Source of the DNA: an uncultured Oscillospiraceae bacterium
GTDB taxonomy: Bacteria; Bacillota; Clostridia; Oscillospirales; Acutalibacteraceae
DNA: 64,000 nt
Assembly (NCBI GenBank): GCA_949297075.1
Contig: CASFRX010000049.1
Location: forward strand, 1-64,000
Direction of reading: 5' to 3'
Numbering within the stretch: the stretch's first letter is position 1; the number at the start of each line of letters is the position of its first letter. The notes below the pieces were generated by a model. It worked only from the letters and a program-made list of their open reading frames with translations. It had not been told where the DNA came from and searched no databases. Positions 15,712 to 24,738 of the stretch are shown in pieces. The translations under genes and the position numbers were made by a program.

Positions 15712-17445
15712 TTATTCTCCTTTCTCAATAGCGTTAAATTTGCAAAGCTGTTCGCAAACGCCGCAGCCTATGCACTGAGTGAAATCAATAACTGCCTTTT
15801 TGTCGCGGAAGCTGATTGCAGGGCAGCCAATCTTCATGCAAGCCTTACAGCCCTTGCACTTCTCTGTGTTTACCTTGAGAGGCTTTTCGTGCTTAACATA
15901 TTTAAGCAGAGCGCAGGGACGGCGAGAGATGATAACAGAGGGCTCCTCCACGGCAAGCTCTTCTTTAACAGCAGTTTCTGTTTGAGCGAGGTTGTAGGGG
16001 TCAACAACACGAACTCTGTTTATGCCTACGGCCTTTGCAAGGGCTTCAAGGTTAACTGCCGCCGCAGGGTCGCCCTTGATGTTTTTGCCTGTTGTGGGGT
16101 TCTGCTGGTGGCCTGTCATGCCTGTGATACTGTTATCAAGGATAATAACGGTTGAGTTGCTTGCATTGTATGCAATATCTATAAGACCTGTGATGCCTGA
16201 GTGAATAAAGGTGGAATCACCGATAACTGCAACGCTCTTCTTTTCGTTTGCAGTATCTGCCTTGTTTCTGCCATGAAGAGCGGAAACAGAAGCCCCCATG
16301 CAAATGCAGGTGTCGATCATACCGAGGGGCTGAAGTGCACCAAGGGTATAACAGCCGATATCGCCGCTGACTGTAACATTCTGCTTCTTGAGAGCGTAGA
16401 AAAGACCTCTGTGCGGACAACCGGCACAAAGAACGGGAGGACGGGCAGGAATTTCAAGGTCAGTTGCAAGGCTATCTGTGCTTTTGCCGAGAATTACGCT
16501 TGCAATCATGCTCTGTGAGTATTCACCCTGAACGGTAAATGCCTCTTTGCCGATAACCTCAATGCCGTTTGTTTTGCAGTGCTCCTCAATAAAGGGGTCA
16601 AGCTCTTCAAGAACATAAACCTTGTCGCATTTTGAGGCAAAATCACGGATTAAATCAACAGGCATGGGATATACACAGCCAAGCTTTAAGTAGGAAGCGT
16701 TTTTGCCGAGAGCTTCTTTAGCGTACTGGTAGCAGATACCGGCTGTGATAACGCCGATTTTTGTGCTGTTCATTTCAACCTTGTTGAGTTCGCAGCTTTC
16801 AGCCCATTTAGCCTGGTCAATAAGTCTCTGCTCAACAACAACATGTCTGCTGCGGGCCATTGCAGGCATCATAACATATTTACCGGGATTTTTAGTGTAT
16901 TCTTTAACGCCGATGTCGTTTCTTTCTCCAAGTTCAACAAGGCTGCGAGAGTGGGCAACTCTTGTTGTCAGGCGAAGAATAACAGGACAGTCAAATTTTT
17001 CGGAAAGCTCAAAGCCTTTCTTTGCAAATTCAAGGCACTCTGCTGAATCGGAGGGTTCAAGCATCATAACCTTTGCGGCTTTTGCGTAATGGCGTGAATC
17101 CTGCTCGTTCTGAGAAGAGTGCATACCGGGGTCATCTGCAACTGCAATAACCCAGCCTGCATTTACACCTGTGTAGGAGCCTGTGAAAACGGGTTCGGAA
17201 GCAACATTCAGACCGACATGCTTCATGCCGCAGAAAGCTCTTGCGCCTGCGATGGACGCGCCGAGAGCAACCTCAGCGGCAACCTTCTCGTTAGGCGCCC
17301 ATTCTGAATATACATCATCATATGTAGAGATGAACTCAGTAATTTCCGTGCTGGGGGTACCGGGGTAGCTTGAAGCTACTCGCAGACCGCCCTCGTAAAG
17401 GCCTCTGGCAACAGCCTCGTTGCCTATTATTAGTTCTTTTGCCAT
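15712..17445 (-). CDS. iorA: Indolepyruvate:ferredoxin oxidoreductase, alpha subunit
   Basis: A 577-residue large subunit. The N-terminal pyrimidine-binding domain begins GNEAVARGLYEGG and has the SSYPGTPSTEI motif; the thiamine-diphosphate domain carries GDIGCYTLGALQPLG (about 355) and GDSTFIHSG; the C-terminus has two 4Fe-4S clusters (CKGCKACMKIGCP and CIGCGVCEQLC). Length and order match IorA. With the PaaK-like ligase next to it the pair can either oxidise arylpyruvates from Trp/Phe/Tyr to arylacetyl-CoA or reductively carboxylate salvaged arylacetates. It is 12 bases downstream of the ligase gene and is followed at once by iorB. Confidence 0.95.
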   Translation of the reverse strand: MAKELIIGNEAVARGLYEGGLRVASSYPGTPSTEITEFISTYDDVYSEWAPNEKVAAEVALGASIAGARAFCGMKHVGLNVASEPVFTGSYTGVNAGWVIAVADDPGMHSSQNEQDSRHYAKAAKVMMLEPSDSAECLEFAKKGFELSEKFDCPVILRLTTRVAHSRSLVELGERNDIGVKEYTKNPGKYVMMPAMARSRHVVVEQRLIDQAKWAESCELNKVEMNSTKIGVITAGICYQYAKEALGKNASYLKLGCVYPMPVDLIRDFASKCDKVYVLEELDPFIEEHCKTNGIEVIGKEAFTVQGEYSQSMIASVILGKSTDSLATDLEIPARPPVLCAGCPHRGLFYALKKQNVTVSGDIGCYTLGALQPLGMIDTCICMGASVSALHGRNKADTANEKKSVAVIGDSTFIHSGITGLIDIAYNASNSTVIILDNSITGMTGHQQNPTTGKNIKGDPAAAVNLEALAKAVGINRVRVVDPYNLAQTETAVKEELAVEEPSVIISRRPCALLKYVKHEKPLKVNTEKCKGCKACMKIGCPAISFRDKKAVIDFTQCIGCGVCEQLCKFNAIEKGE

Positions 17446-17457
17446 TTATCTTTCTCC

Positions 17458-18762
17458 TTATTTGTTCTCTTTTCTCAGGTCTACAACACGCTTAGCCTTG
17501 CCCTCAAAGCGCTGAATTGTACCCTGCTCAACAATGCTGATTTTGCACTGTATACCAAGTGTTGTCTGGATTTTGTGGCCGATTTCTTTCTGAAGCTGTT
17601 GAATCTTGCCGTAGCTGTCAAGAAGAGAGCTGTCAACAAGCTCAACCTGTACCTCAAGGGTATCTGCAAAGCCCTCTCGGCGCACAACGAGCTGATAGTG
17701 GGGGCTTACCTTATCCATGCCGATAAGTACGCTTTCAATCTGAGACGGGAAAACATTAACTCCGCGGATTTTAAGCATATCGTCACTTCTGCCCTGAACC
17801 TTTTCCATGCGTGCGTGTGTTCTGCCGCATTTGCAGGTGTCGTAGGTGAGCTTTGTAATATCTCTTGTTCTGTAGCGAAGCAGGGGAATGCCCTCTTTGG
17901 TGAGGGTGGTTACAAGCAGTTCCCCGTATTCACCCTCTGCCTTAGGTTTAAGAGTTTCTGAATCTACAATTTCAGGCAGGAAGTAGTCTTCGTTAAAGTG
18001 GAGACCGCAGCGCTCACGGCATTCGCCGGAAACACCGGGACCGATAAGCTCGCTCATGCCGTAGTTATCAGTGGCAAAAAGACCCCAGCCTTTTTCAATT
18101 TGAGTTCTCATTTCCGGAGTGCAGCCCTCAGAGCCGAAAAGGCCTAATTTAAGCTTATAATCGCTCATTGGATATTCAAGCTTCTTTGCGGTTTCGCTCA
18201 TATAGAGAGCATAAGAGGGAGTCGCAACGAGAGCCGTTGTGCCGAAATCACGCATAAACATAAGGGCTTTTTCAGTGTTGCCGCTGGAATTGGGAACAAC
18301 TGTTGCACCGATTTTTTCAAGACCGTAGTGCAGACCTAAAGCACCGGTGAACATACCGTAGCCAAAAGATATTTGAACAATATCGTCGCTTGTGGCTCCT
18401 GCGGCGGTAACAATACGAGCCATGCAGTCGGACCATAAATCAAGGTCGTGCTTTGTGTAGCCTACAACCGTGGGCTTGCCCGTTGTGCCTGAGGAAGCGT
18501 GAATACGCACAATTTCTTTCATGGGCTTAGCGAAAAGACCGAAAGGATAGTTATCTCTCAGATCCGCCTTAGTGGTGGGAGGGATGTATTCAATATCCTT
18601 CAGCGATTTGATTTTTTCAGCCGTGACACCTGCTTCGTCCAGCTTTTTTGTGTAAAAGGGAACATTTTTGTAGCAGTAGTCTACAGTCCATTTGAGCCTT
18701 TCAAGCTGCAGCTCTTCAAGCTGCTTTCGGGGCATTGTTTCAATATCTTTTTGGAAAAACAT
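17458..18762 (-). CDS. Phenylacetate-CoA ligase (PaaK-like)
   Basis: A 434-residue adenylate-forming enzyme, the usual PaaK length. It shows the ATP loop SSGTTGKPTV (about 91-100), the adenylate motif DNYGMSEL (about 233) and the PaaK-type C-terminal domain (KIRGVNVFPSQIESVL). It makes arylacetyl-CoA from phenylacetate or indoleacetate, ATP and CoA, or with IorAB works in reverse to conserve energy. AAAAGGAG precedes ATG 18762, and the gene starts seven bases after the symporter stop, so transporter, ligase and oxidoreductase form one operon. Confidence 0.93.
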   Translation of the reverse strand: MFFQKDIETMPRKQLEELQLERLKWTVDYCYKNVPFYTKKLDEAGVTAEKIKSLKDIEYIPPTTKADLRDNYPFGLFAKPMKEIVRIHASSGTTGKPTVVGYTKHDLDLWSDCMARIVTAAGATSDDIVQISFGYGMFTGALGLHYGLEKIGATVVPNSSGNTEKALMFMRDFGTTALVATPSYALYMSETAKKLEYPMSDYKLKLGLFGSEGCTPEMRTQIEKGWGLFATDNYGMSELIGPGVSGECRERCGLHFNEDYFLPEIVDSETLKPKAEGEYGELLVTTLTKEGIPLLRYRTRDITKLTYDTCKCGRTHARMEKVQGRSDDMLKIRGVNVFPSQIESVLIGMDKVSPHYQLVVRREGFADTLEVQVELVDSSLLDSYGKIQQLQKEIGHKIQTTLGIQCKISIVEQGTIQRFEGKAKRVVDLRKENK

Positions 18763-18769
18763 GGGTATA

Positions 18770-20272
18770 TTACTCCTTTTCGATAGTGCCTTCGTAGAAG
18801 AATCCGCTGTTTGCAGGGGCTTTCTTTTGAGTGAGTTCGCTGATTACCACGCAAACGAGCAGAGAAGATATCATAGCTATGCAGGCATAGGTGGGACCCT
18901 GACCTGCCAGCGAAACGACGGTTTCATTAGTTGAGCCGAACATAGTGATAACCTTGGCTGTTGCAGGAACAAGTGCAATGGCAAAGCCTGTGAGAATGCC
19001 GCACCATGCGCCTGCTTTGTTGAGGCGCTTATAGTACAGAGCCAGAACATAGGGAGCTAAGAAGGAGCCGGAAATAATGCCCCATGAGTAGCTCATCATG
19101 TCAAGAATAGGTGTATCTGTGTTTGCAACAATATAGGAAAGAACAATGAAAACTGCACAGAATATTTTGGTAAGCTTAGATGTTTTGCTTTCGCTCATGT
19201 TCTTTGCCTTAGCTCTTATAAGGTCGATAGAAAGGGTTGAGCAAGCTGTAAGGGTAACCGAGCAAAGGGTTGAAACAGAAGCGGAAATAAGAAGAACCAT
19301 AACAATACCAAGGAGTATTGTGGGAAGATGTGCCGCCTTGAGCATATTGGGAACTATGTAGTCCTGAGCAGGCATTTCCGCATCCGTAAAGAAACTGTGG
19401 CAGAGAGAGCCGATTAAATATCCGCCGCCTGCAACGAGGAGAGCAAAAAATGTGGAAATGCTGATACCTCGTTTTGCCTGAGCATCATCCTTGATACCGA
19501 AATATTTCTGAACCATCTGCGGCAAGCCCCAAGTACCGAAGCTTGTCATGAGAACCGTTGCCAAAAGAGCTACCCATTCTTTAGCTTCAAGAGGAGCAAA
19601 GCCCCAATCGCTCTTTGCATATTCCATAATGCCTGCAACGCCGCCGACTTTGTCGCAGCGGATTACGAAGATAATAAGCATAGTGATGCCGAACATCATA
19701 ACAATGCCCTGAACGAAGTCTGCCTTAGCCTGAACAAGGTAGCCGCCGAAGAGAAGAAGAACCAGCGAAACAACGGCAATAACTATCATGCAGATATTGA
19801 CATCAACCTCAAGCAGTACATCTGCAACGCTTGCAAGACCCTTGTAAACAGAAGCTGAATAGGGAACGAGGAAGATAAAGATAACAATAGCAGCAAAGGT
19901 TTTCATAGCCTTTGAAGAATAGCGCTTTTCGAGGAAATCGGGCATAGTCTTGAGCTTGAGCCTTGAAGCCGCATCTCTTGTGCGCCTTGCAAGAACTCGC
20001 CAGGCAAGCCATGAGCCGAATACGCAGTTGCCAAGACCTGCCAATATGCCCCAAAGGCCGTATTTGAGGCCTGTGCCGCCTGCGTAGCCGACGAACATAA
20101 CGGCAGAGAAATAAGCCGTGCCGTATGAAAGGGCGGAAAGCCATGCGCCTGCGTTTCTGCCGCCAACGGTGAAATCTGCAATGCTTTTAGATTTTCGTCC
20201 TTCAATGATACCTATGGCAAACATAATTACAATGTAAACTGCCAAGGTAATCCATAATCCTGCTTTTTCCAT
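18770..20272 (-). CDS. SSS-family sodium:solute symporter
   Basis: A 500-residue membrane protein with about 13 helices, typical of PutP/PanF-like solute:sodium symporters (IEGRKSKSIADFTVGGRNAGAW in loop 1, SYGTAYFSAVMFVGYAG, and GGYLVQAKADFVQG around helix 5). It is the first gene of the symporter-paaK-iorA-iorB-ACT operon, after a TTGACT-17-TAAAAT promoter. Context suggests an arylacetate or aromatic amino acid as solute; that is inference. Confidence 0.9.
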   Translation of the reverse strand: MEKAGLWITLAVYIVIMFAIGIIEGRKSKSIADFTVGGRNAGAWLSALSYGTAYFSAVMFVGYAGGTGLKYGLWGILAGLGNCVFGSWLAWRVLARRTRDAASRLKLKTMPDFLEKRYSSKAMKTFAAIVIFIFLVPYSASVYKGLASVADVLLEVDVNICMIVIAVVSLVLLLFGGYLVQAKADFVQGIVMMFGITMLIIFVIRCDKVGGVAGIMEYAKSDWGFAPLEAKEWVALLATVLMTSFGTWGLPQMVQKYFGIKDDAQAKRGISISTFFALLVAGGGYLIGSLCHSFFTDAEMPAQDYIVPNMLKAAHLPTILLGIVMVLLISASVSTLCSVTLTACSTLSIDLIRAKAKNMSESKTSKLTKIFCAVFIVLSYIVANTDTPILDMMSYSWGIISGSFLAPYVLALYYKRLNKAGAWCGILTGFAIALVPATAKVITMFGSTNETVVSLAGQGPTYACIAMISSLLVCVVISELTQKKAPANSGFFYEGTIEKE

Positions 20273-20344
20273 TGATAATACACCTCTTGCGTAAGTTTGG
20301 ATTTTAACAATTTAAAGTTTCAACGCTTTTAATCGCTAAAATGT

Positions 20345-20373
20345 ATTTTACGACAAAAAATGCGATTAGTCAA
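20345..20373 (-). promoter_or_regulatory. Sigma-A promoter of the symporter-paaK-ior operon
   Basis: Minus strand TTGACT, 17 bases, TAAAAT, 73 bases before the start codon. Confidence 0.75.
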
Positions 20374-20443
20374 TAGAATATGAAGTATTTATGTAATTAA
20401 TATAAAAATATTTACGGATATTTAATAAGCTTTAAGTGTGTTT

Positions 20444-20470
20444 AAAGGACTGTCAAAGAAACAGTCCTTT
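20444..20470 (-). terminator. Hairpin terminator of the liv operon
   Basis: AAAGGACTGT/ACAGTCCTTT, 10 perfect pairs with a 7-base loop, 13 bases past the last gene of the liv operon. The T-run on the minus strand is short. Confidence 0.65.
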
Positions 20471-20483
20471 ATTGTTATTATTT

Positions 20484-21095
20484 TTACTTAGAAATAATTT
20501 TAATGTATCCCTTGATAATTTCCACACATTCATCATATGAAAGGCGGCTTGTATCTAAGGAGATGTGATAGTTCTTTGCGTTTTCCCAATCAGTTCCCGT
20601 GTAGTGGCGATAGTATTCACTGCGCTCCTTATCGGTTTTTGCAATGATTCTCTGAGCCTCTTTTTCGCTTATGCCGTACATTTCCACAACATTTTTAGTG
20701 GCGGTTTCCAAATCGGAAAAAATGAAAACACGAAGAACATCATCTCTGTCACGCAAAATATAGTCAGCACAGCGGCCTACGATAATTGCGGGCTCTTTGT
20801 CTGCAAGCTGTTTGATAATTTTTGCCTGATAGTTGAAGAGGTTTTGGTCGGAAACAAAATCGGAGCTGTCCGGGCTGATAAGCTCGCCCTTGTAGACGCC
20901 GCCTTTTCTCAAAAATGAGCCCTGAAGCTTTTCGTCAACCCTGCCAAAAAAGCGCTCGTTAATGCCGCTTTCTTCGCTTGCAAGGCGGATTAAATCCTTG
21001 TCGTAATACTTAATGCCCAGGTCTTCGGAAAGCATTTTACCGATTGTTCTGCCGCCGCTTCCGAATCCGCGTGATATGGTAATAATCTTTGCCAT
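20484..21095 (-). CDS. Cytidylate-kinase-like family protein
   Basis: A 203-residue P-loop protein of the cytidylate-kinase-like family (distinct from the true Cmk at 51224). It opens ITISRGFGSGGRTIGKML, a P-loop variant, then has the YYDKDLIRLA segment, IIVGRCADYIL and the RRR-type RDDVLRVFIF. Its true substrate is not established. It is the last gene of the liv operon (13 bases after livF), a recurrent pairing in gut Clostridia. AAGGAG precedes ATG 21095. Confidence 0.85.
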   Translation of the reverse strand: MAKIITISRGFGSGGRTIGKMLSEDLGIKYYDKDLIRLASEESGINERFFGRVDEKLQGSFLRKGGVYKGELISPDSSDFVSDQNLFNYQAKIIKQLADKEPAIIVGRCADYILRDRDDVLRVFIFSDLETATKNVVEMYGISEKEAQRIIAKTDKERSEYYRHYTGTDWENAKNYHISLDTSRLSYDECVEIIKGYIKIISK

Positions 21096-21108
21096 TTCGT
21101 TTCGCTCC

Positions 21109-21819
21109 TTATTCGCCCAAATAAGCCTTTTTAATTGACTCGTCTTTTATAAGGTCACTTGCGTTGCCGGAAAGAACAATATTGCCGGTTTCAAGAACAT
21201 AAGCTCTGTCGGCAATTGCAAGAGCTTTTTTAGCGTTCTGCTCAACGAGGAGAACTGTTGTGCCGTCTTTGCGGATAGAGGTTATGATATCAAAAATTTC
21301 GCTTACGAGAATGGGGGAAAGACCCATTGACGGCTCATCCATAACGATGATTTTCGGGTTTGACATCAGGGCTCTGCCCATTGCGAGCATCTGCTGTTCG
21401 CCGCCGGAAAGAGTGCCTGCTATTTGGTTTTTACGCTCGGCAAGGCGAGGAAAACGCTCGTAGACCATTTGCATATCCTTTTCAATATTTGCCTTGTCCT
21501 TGCGGGTATATGCGCCGAGCTTGAGGTTGTCAAGAACGCTGAGGTGCTGGAATATTCTTCTGCCCTCCGGAACATGAGCCATGCCCATTTCAACAATCTT
21601 GTGGGCAGGAACTTTTGTCAGCTCCTTGCCGTTTAATTTGATTGAGCCGGATTTTGCAGGGATAAGACCGGTGAGTGCATGGAGAGTTGTTGTTTTGCCT
21701 GCGCCGTTTGCGCCGATTAGGGCAATAACCTCGCCCTCGTTAACCTCAAAGGATATGCCTTTAAGAGCTGTAATCATGCCGTAGTTGACGCAAAGGTCGT
21801 TTATTTCAAGTAAAGCCAT
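21109..21819 (-). CDS. livF: Branched-chain amino-acid ABC transporter ATP-binding protein LivF
   Basis: A 236-residue LivF. Walker A GANGAGKTT, the LivF-specific HVPEGRRIFQHLSVLDNL, signature LSGGEQQ, Walker B IIVMDEPSMGLSP. The start is ATG 21819 after AAGGGGG rather than the ATG 60 bases upstream, which lies within livG. Works with LivG on the LivHM channel in the cytoplasmic face of the membrane. Confidence 0.95.
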   Translation of the reverse strand: MALLEINDLCVNYGMITALKGISFEVNEGEVIALIGANGAGKTTTLHALTGLIPAKSGSIKLNGKELTKVPAHKIVEMGMAHVPEGRRIFQHLSVLDNLKLGAYTRKDKANIEKDMQMVYERFPRLAERKNQIAGTLSGGEQQMLAMGRALMSNPKIIVMDEPSMGLSPILVSEIFDIITSIRKDGTTVLLVEQNAKKALAIADRAYVLETGNIVLSGNASDLIKDESIKKAYLGE

Positions 21820-21832
21820 TGTTATTTCCCCC

Positions 21833-22591
21833 TTATTCGCCAAGATATGCTGTGATAACTTCGGGGTTAGCAAGCACATCGCTTGTTTTGCCTCCGCAGA
21901 GAAGTTGGCCGAAGTTTAATACGGTTAGCTTTTCGCAGATAACCGAAACAAGGCTCATATCGTGCTCGATAAGCAGTATAGTCATATCGAAATTGTCACG
22001 GACAAAACGGATTGTTTCCATGAGCTCGGCTGTTTCGTGGGGATTCATGCCTGCCGCAGGCTCATCGAGGAGCAGGAGCTTCGGATTAGTTGCAAGAGCA
22101 CGGGCAATTTCAAGCTTGCGCTGTTTGCCGTAGGGGAGACCTGAGGCAGGGAGAGCAGCTTCCTTATCGAGATCGAAAACCTTGAGCAGCTCCATTGCCT
22201 TTTTGTCCATTTCCTTCTCTTTTTTGAAGTAACGGGGGAGACGGAAAACACCCTCAAGCGTGGAATATTTGTATTGGCTGTGCAGGCCGGATTTAACATT
22301 GTCAAGAACACTCAAATCCTTGAAAAGGCGGATGTTCTGGAAAGTTCTTGCAATACCTGCACGGTTTATGTCTATTGTGTTTTTGCCTGTGATATTCTTG
22401 CCGTCCAGCATAATTGTGCCGGAGGTGGGCTTGTAAACTCCGGTGAGAAGATTGAAAAAGGTTGTTTTACCTGCGCCGTTAGGGCCGATAAGTCCGTAAA
22501 GCTCGCCCTTTTCAATTTTCATGCTCACTTCGTCAACTGCTCTTAAGCCACCGAAATTTATTGAGAGGCTTTTAACTTCAAGCATTGCCAT
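21833..22591 (-). CDS. livG: Branched-chain amino-acid ABC transporter ATP-binding protein LivG
   Basis: A 252-residue LivG: Walker A GPNGAGKTTFFNLLTG, the GIARTFQNIRLF motif typical of LivG, signature LPYGKQRKLEIARAL (the LivG variant of LSGGQ), Walker B LLLLDEPAAGMNP. The ATG shares a base with the livM stop (TAATG), so translation is coupled. Confidence 0.95.
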   Translation of the reverse strand: MAMLEVKSLSINFGGLRAVDEVSMKIEKGELYGLIGPNGAGKTTFFNLLTGVYKPTSGTIMLDGKNITGKNTIDINRAGIARTFQNIRLFKDLSVLDNVKSGLHSQYKYSTLEGVFRLPRYFKKEKEMDKKAMELLKVFDLDKEAALPASGLPYGKQRKLEIARALATNPKLLLLDEPAAGMNPHETAELMETIRFVRDNFDMTILLIEHDMSLVSVICEKLTVLNFGQLLCGGKTSDVLANPEVITAYLGE

Positions 22592-23673
22592 TACTTAACC
22601 TCTCCTTTCTTCTCTTTAACGACCAAGCCTTTGAGCTTGCTCATGTATGCGGTAAGTTTTGATTTGAATTTAGTGTTTGCTGTGAGGAGCATCATTGCGA
22701 TGAGTATTACTGCGTAGAACAGCATACGGTACTGACCGATTGTTTCACGAAGCAGTTCGGGGATAAGGGTTAGAACAACGGCTGCAATAACACTGCCGCG
22801 GATTGAGCCGATGCCGCCGAGAACAACGAAAACAAGAATGAGAATAGACATATTGTAGTCAAACTTAACTGCCTGAAGAGTTGCAAAGTTGTGTGAATAG
22901 ATAACGCCTGCAACGCCGGCAAGGAAAGCTGTAAGACCGAAGGTGATGAGCTTGTATTTCGTTATGTTCAGGCCGATTGATTCAGCGGCTATTCTGTTAT
23001 CTCTGATTGACATAACGGCACGGCCTGTGCGTGAATTGACAAAATTGTAAGCAATGATTACTGTGATAAAAAGAGCTATGAAAGCGATGATAAATGTAGA
23101 ATCCTTAGGTGTGCCGTTGAGGCCGAGAGCGCCGTTTATAAGCACTTTGCCGTCGGGCGCAAGACCCATATCGCTTGCGCTGTCAAGTGAAGCGTGGAAG
23201 CCCTCGGAATCTTTGCCCAGGTAAAGGGCTCCGCAAATATTTTTGATAATTTCGCCGAAAGCAAGGGTAACCATCGCAAGATAGTCGCCTCGCAAACGGA
23301 GAACGGGAATACCGATTAGAATACCGAATATAGCGGCGCAAACACCGCCGATAAGTAACGCAAGAGGGAAGCGGATTGCCGATTCGGGAATAGCTTCTTG
23401 CATCAGGATTGAGAAAAGAGCGCCTGTATAAGCACCGATGCACATGAAGCCTGCCTGACCGAGGCTTAGCTCACCTAAAATACCGACCGTAAGGTTGAGG
23501 GAAACAGCAAGAATCGCATAAACGCAAAGGGGAACGAGAAGAGACTGAAGCATAAAGCTAATGCTTCCTGTTTCTACAAGAATCAGCGTAACTGCGAAAG
23601 CGGCAATCAGTATGCCGTAGGTTATGAAGCTCTGCTTTGTGTAGGGCTTTATAGTTTTAGTTTTGTTTTTCAT
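22591..23673 (-). CDS. livM: Branched-chain amino-acid ABC transporter permease LivM
   Basis: A 360-residue membrane protein with about 10 helices. It has the LivM hallmarks: SLNLTVGILGELSLGQAGFMCIGAY, the RLRGDYLAMVTLAFGEI coupling motif and RDNRIAAESIG. The start is ATG 23673, 10 bases after AAAGGGG; the TTG nine bases upstream would be too close to that site. Confidence 0.95.
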   Translation of the reverse strand: MKNKTKTIKPYTKQSFITYGILIAAFAVTLILVETGSISFMLQSLLVPLCVYAILAVSLNLTVGILGELSLGQAGFMCIGAYTGALFSILMQEAIPESAIRFPLALLIGGVCAAIFGILIGIPVLRLRGDYLAMVTLAFGEIIKNICGALYLGKDSEGFHASLDSASDMGLAPDGKVLINGALGLNGTPKDSTFIIAFIALFITVIIAYNFVNSRTGRAVMSIRDNRIAAESIGLNITKYKLITFGLTAFLAGVAGVIYSHNFATLQAVKFDYNMSILILVFVVLGGIGSIRGSVIAAVVLTLIPELLRETIGQYRMLFYAVILIAMMLLTANTKFKSKLTAYMSKLKGLVVKEKKGEVK

Positions 23674-23692
23674 ATTTTCCAAGCCCCTTTCA

Positions 23693-24574
23693 TCATACCT
23701 TTTCGTTTATCTTCTTGCCTAAAATACCTGTCGGCTTGAACATAAGAACAAGAATAAGAACACCGAAAACTATGGCGTCGGCAAGCTGAGTCGAAATATA
23801 AGCCTTGCCGAGAATTTCGATTACGCCTATGAGGATGCCGCCTATCATAGCACCGGGGATTGAGCCGATGCCGCCGAAAACTGCGGCAACAAAAGCCTTG
23901 ATGCCGGGCATAGCGCCTGTTGTGTTTGAAAGAATGGGGTAAGCGGAGCAGAGCAGTGCGCCGGCGATTGCCGCAAGAGCTGAGCCTATGGCAAAGGTGA
24001 GCGAAATAGTGCGGTTGACATTGACACCCATGAGCTGAGCCGCGCCCTTATCCTCTGAAACAGCGAGCATAGCCTTGCCGCTCTTTGTCTTTTTGATAAA
24101 CAGGGAGAGTGCTATAACGATAACGACGGAAACAACTATTGCGGTTGATGCTTCGCCTGAAATAACAATTTGTCCGTCAAAGAGCTTGATAACAGGTACA
24201 TTTACAACAGAGGTGAAGTTAATCGGGTTTGCGCCGAAAATAACCAAAGCAATATTTTGCAGGAAGTAGCTTACGCCGATAGCCGTAATAAGAACAGCCA
24301 GTGATGTAGCTTTCCTGAGCGGCTTATAGGCAACTTTCTCTATTGTAATGCCGAGAATCGTACAGGCGACCATGGCTATAACCACTGCCAGCACAGGCGG
24401 AAGCCCTGCTTTCACAGATGTGAGATAAACAACATATGCACCGATCATAATAACATCGCCGTGTGCAAAGTTAAGCATTTTTGCAATACCGTAAACCATG
24501 GTGTAGCCAAGGGCAATAACCGCATATATGCTGCCAAGGCTTATACCGTTAATAAGGTTACTTAAAAAACCCAT
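23693..24574 (-). CDS. livH: Branched-chain amino-acid ABC transporter permease LivH
   Basis: A 293-residue permease with LivH motifs: GISLGSIYAVIALGYTMVYGIAKMLNFAHGD near the start, VSEDKGAAQLMGVNVN as the coupling loop and AAVFGGIGSIPGAMIGG. The start is ATG 24574 after AAGGGATG. It has its own promoter at 24630, downstream of a terminator that ends livK transcription, which lets the binding protein be made in excess. Confidence 0.95.
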   Translation of the reverse strand: MGFLSNLINGISLGSIYAVIALGYTMVYGIAKMLNFAHGDVIMIGAYVVYLTSVKAGLPPVLAVVIAMVACTILGITIEKVAYKPLRKATSLAVLITAIGVSYFLQNIALVIFGANPINFTSVVNVPVIKLFDGQIVISGEASTAIVVSVVIVIALSLFIKKTKSGKAMLAVSEDKGAAQLMGVNVNRTISLTFAIGSALAAIAGALLCSAYPILSNTTGAMPGIKAFVAAVFGGIGSIPGAMIGGILIGVIEILGKAYISTQLADAIVFGVLILVLMFKPTGILGKKINEKV

Positions 24575-24629
24575 TATGTAACATCCCTTCTTGTATTCAG
24601 ACAAAATCCGCCTAAATAAAATATAGAAC

Positions 24630-24659
24630 ATTATAGCATATTATTATTATGAAAAGCAA
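24630..24659 (-). promoter_or_regulatory. Second promoter of the liv operon (before livH)
   Basis: Minus strand TTGCTT, 18 bases, TATAAT, between the livK terminator and livH. Confidence 0.6.
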
Positions 24660-24672
24660 TACAAAAATAAAT

Positions 24673-24706
24673 AAAAAAAACCGAAGCGCCCTTTCGGACA
24701 CTTCGG
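24673..24706 (-). terminator. Intrinsic terminator between livK and livH
   Basis: CCGAAGTGTCC/GGGCGCTTCGG with a GAAA tetraloop on the minus strand, followed by eight T. Confidence 0.92.
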
Positions 24707-24738
24707 CGAAAATTATATTTGCTTAATTCATCTTGAGA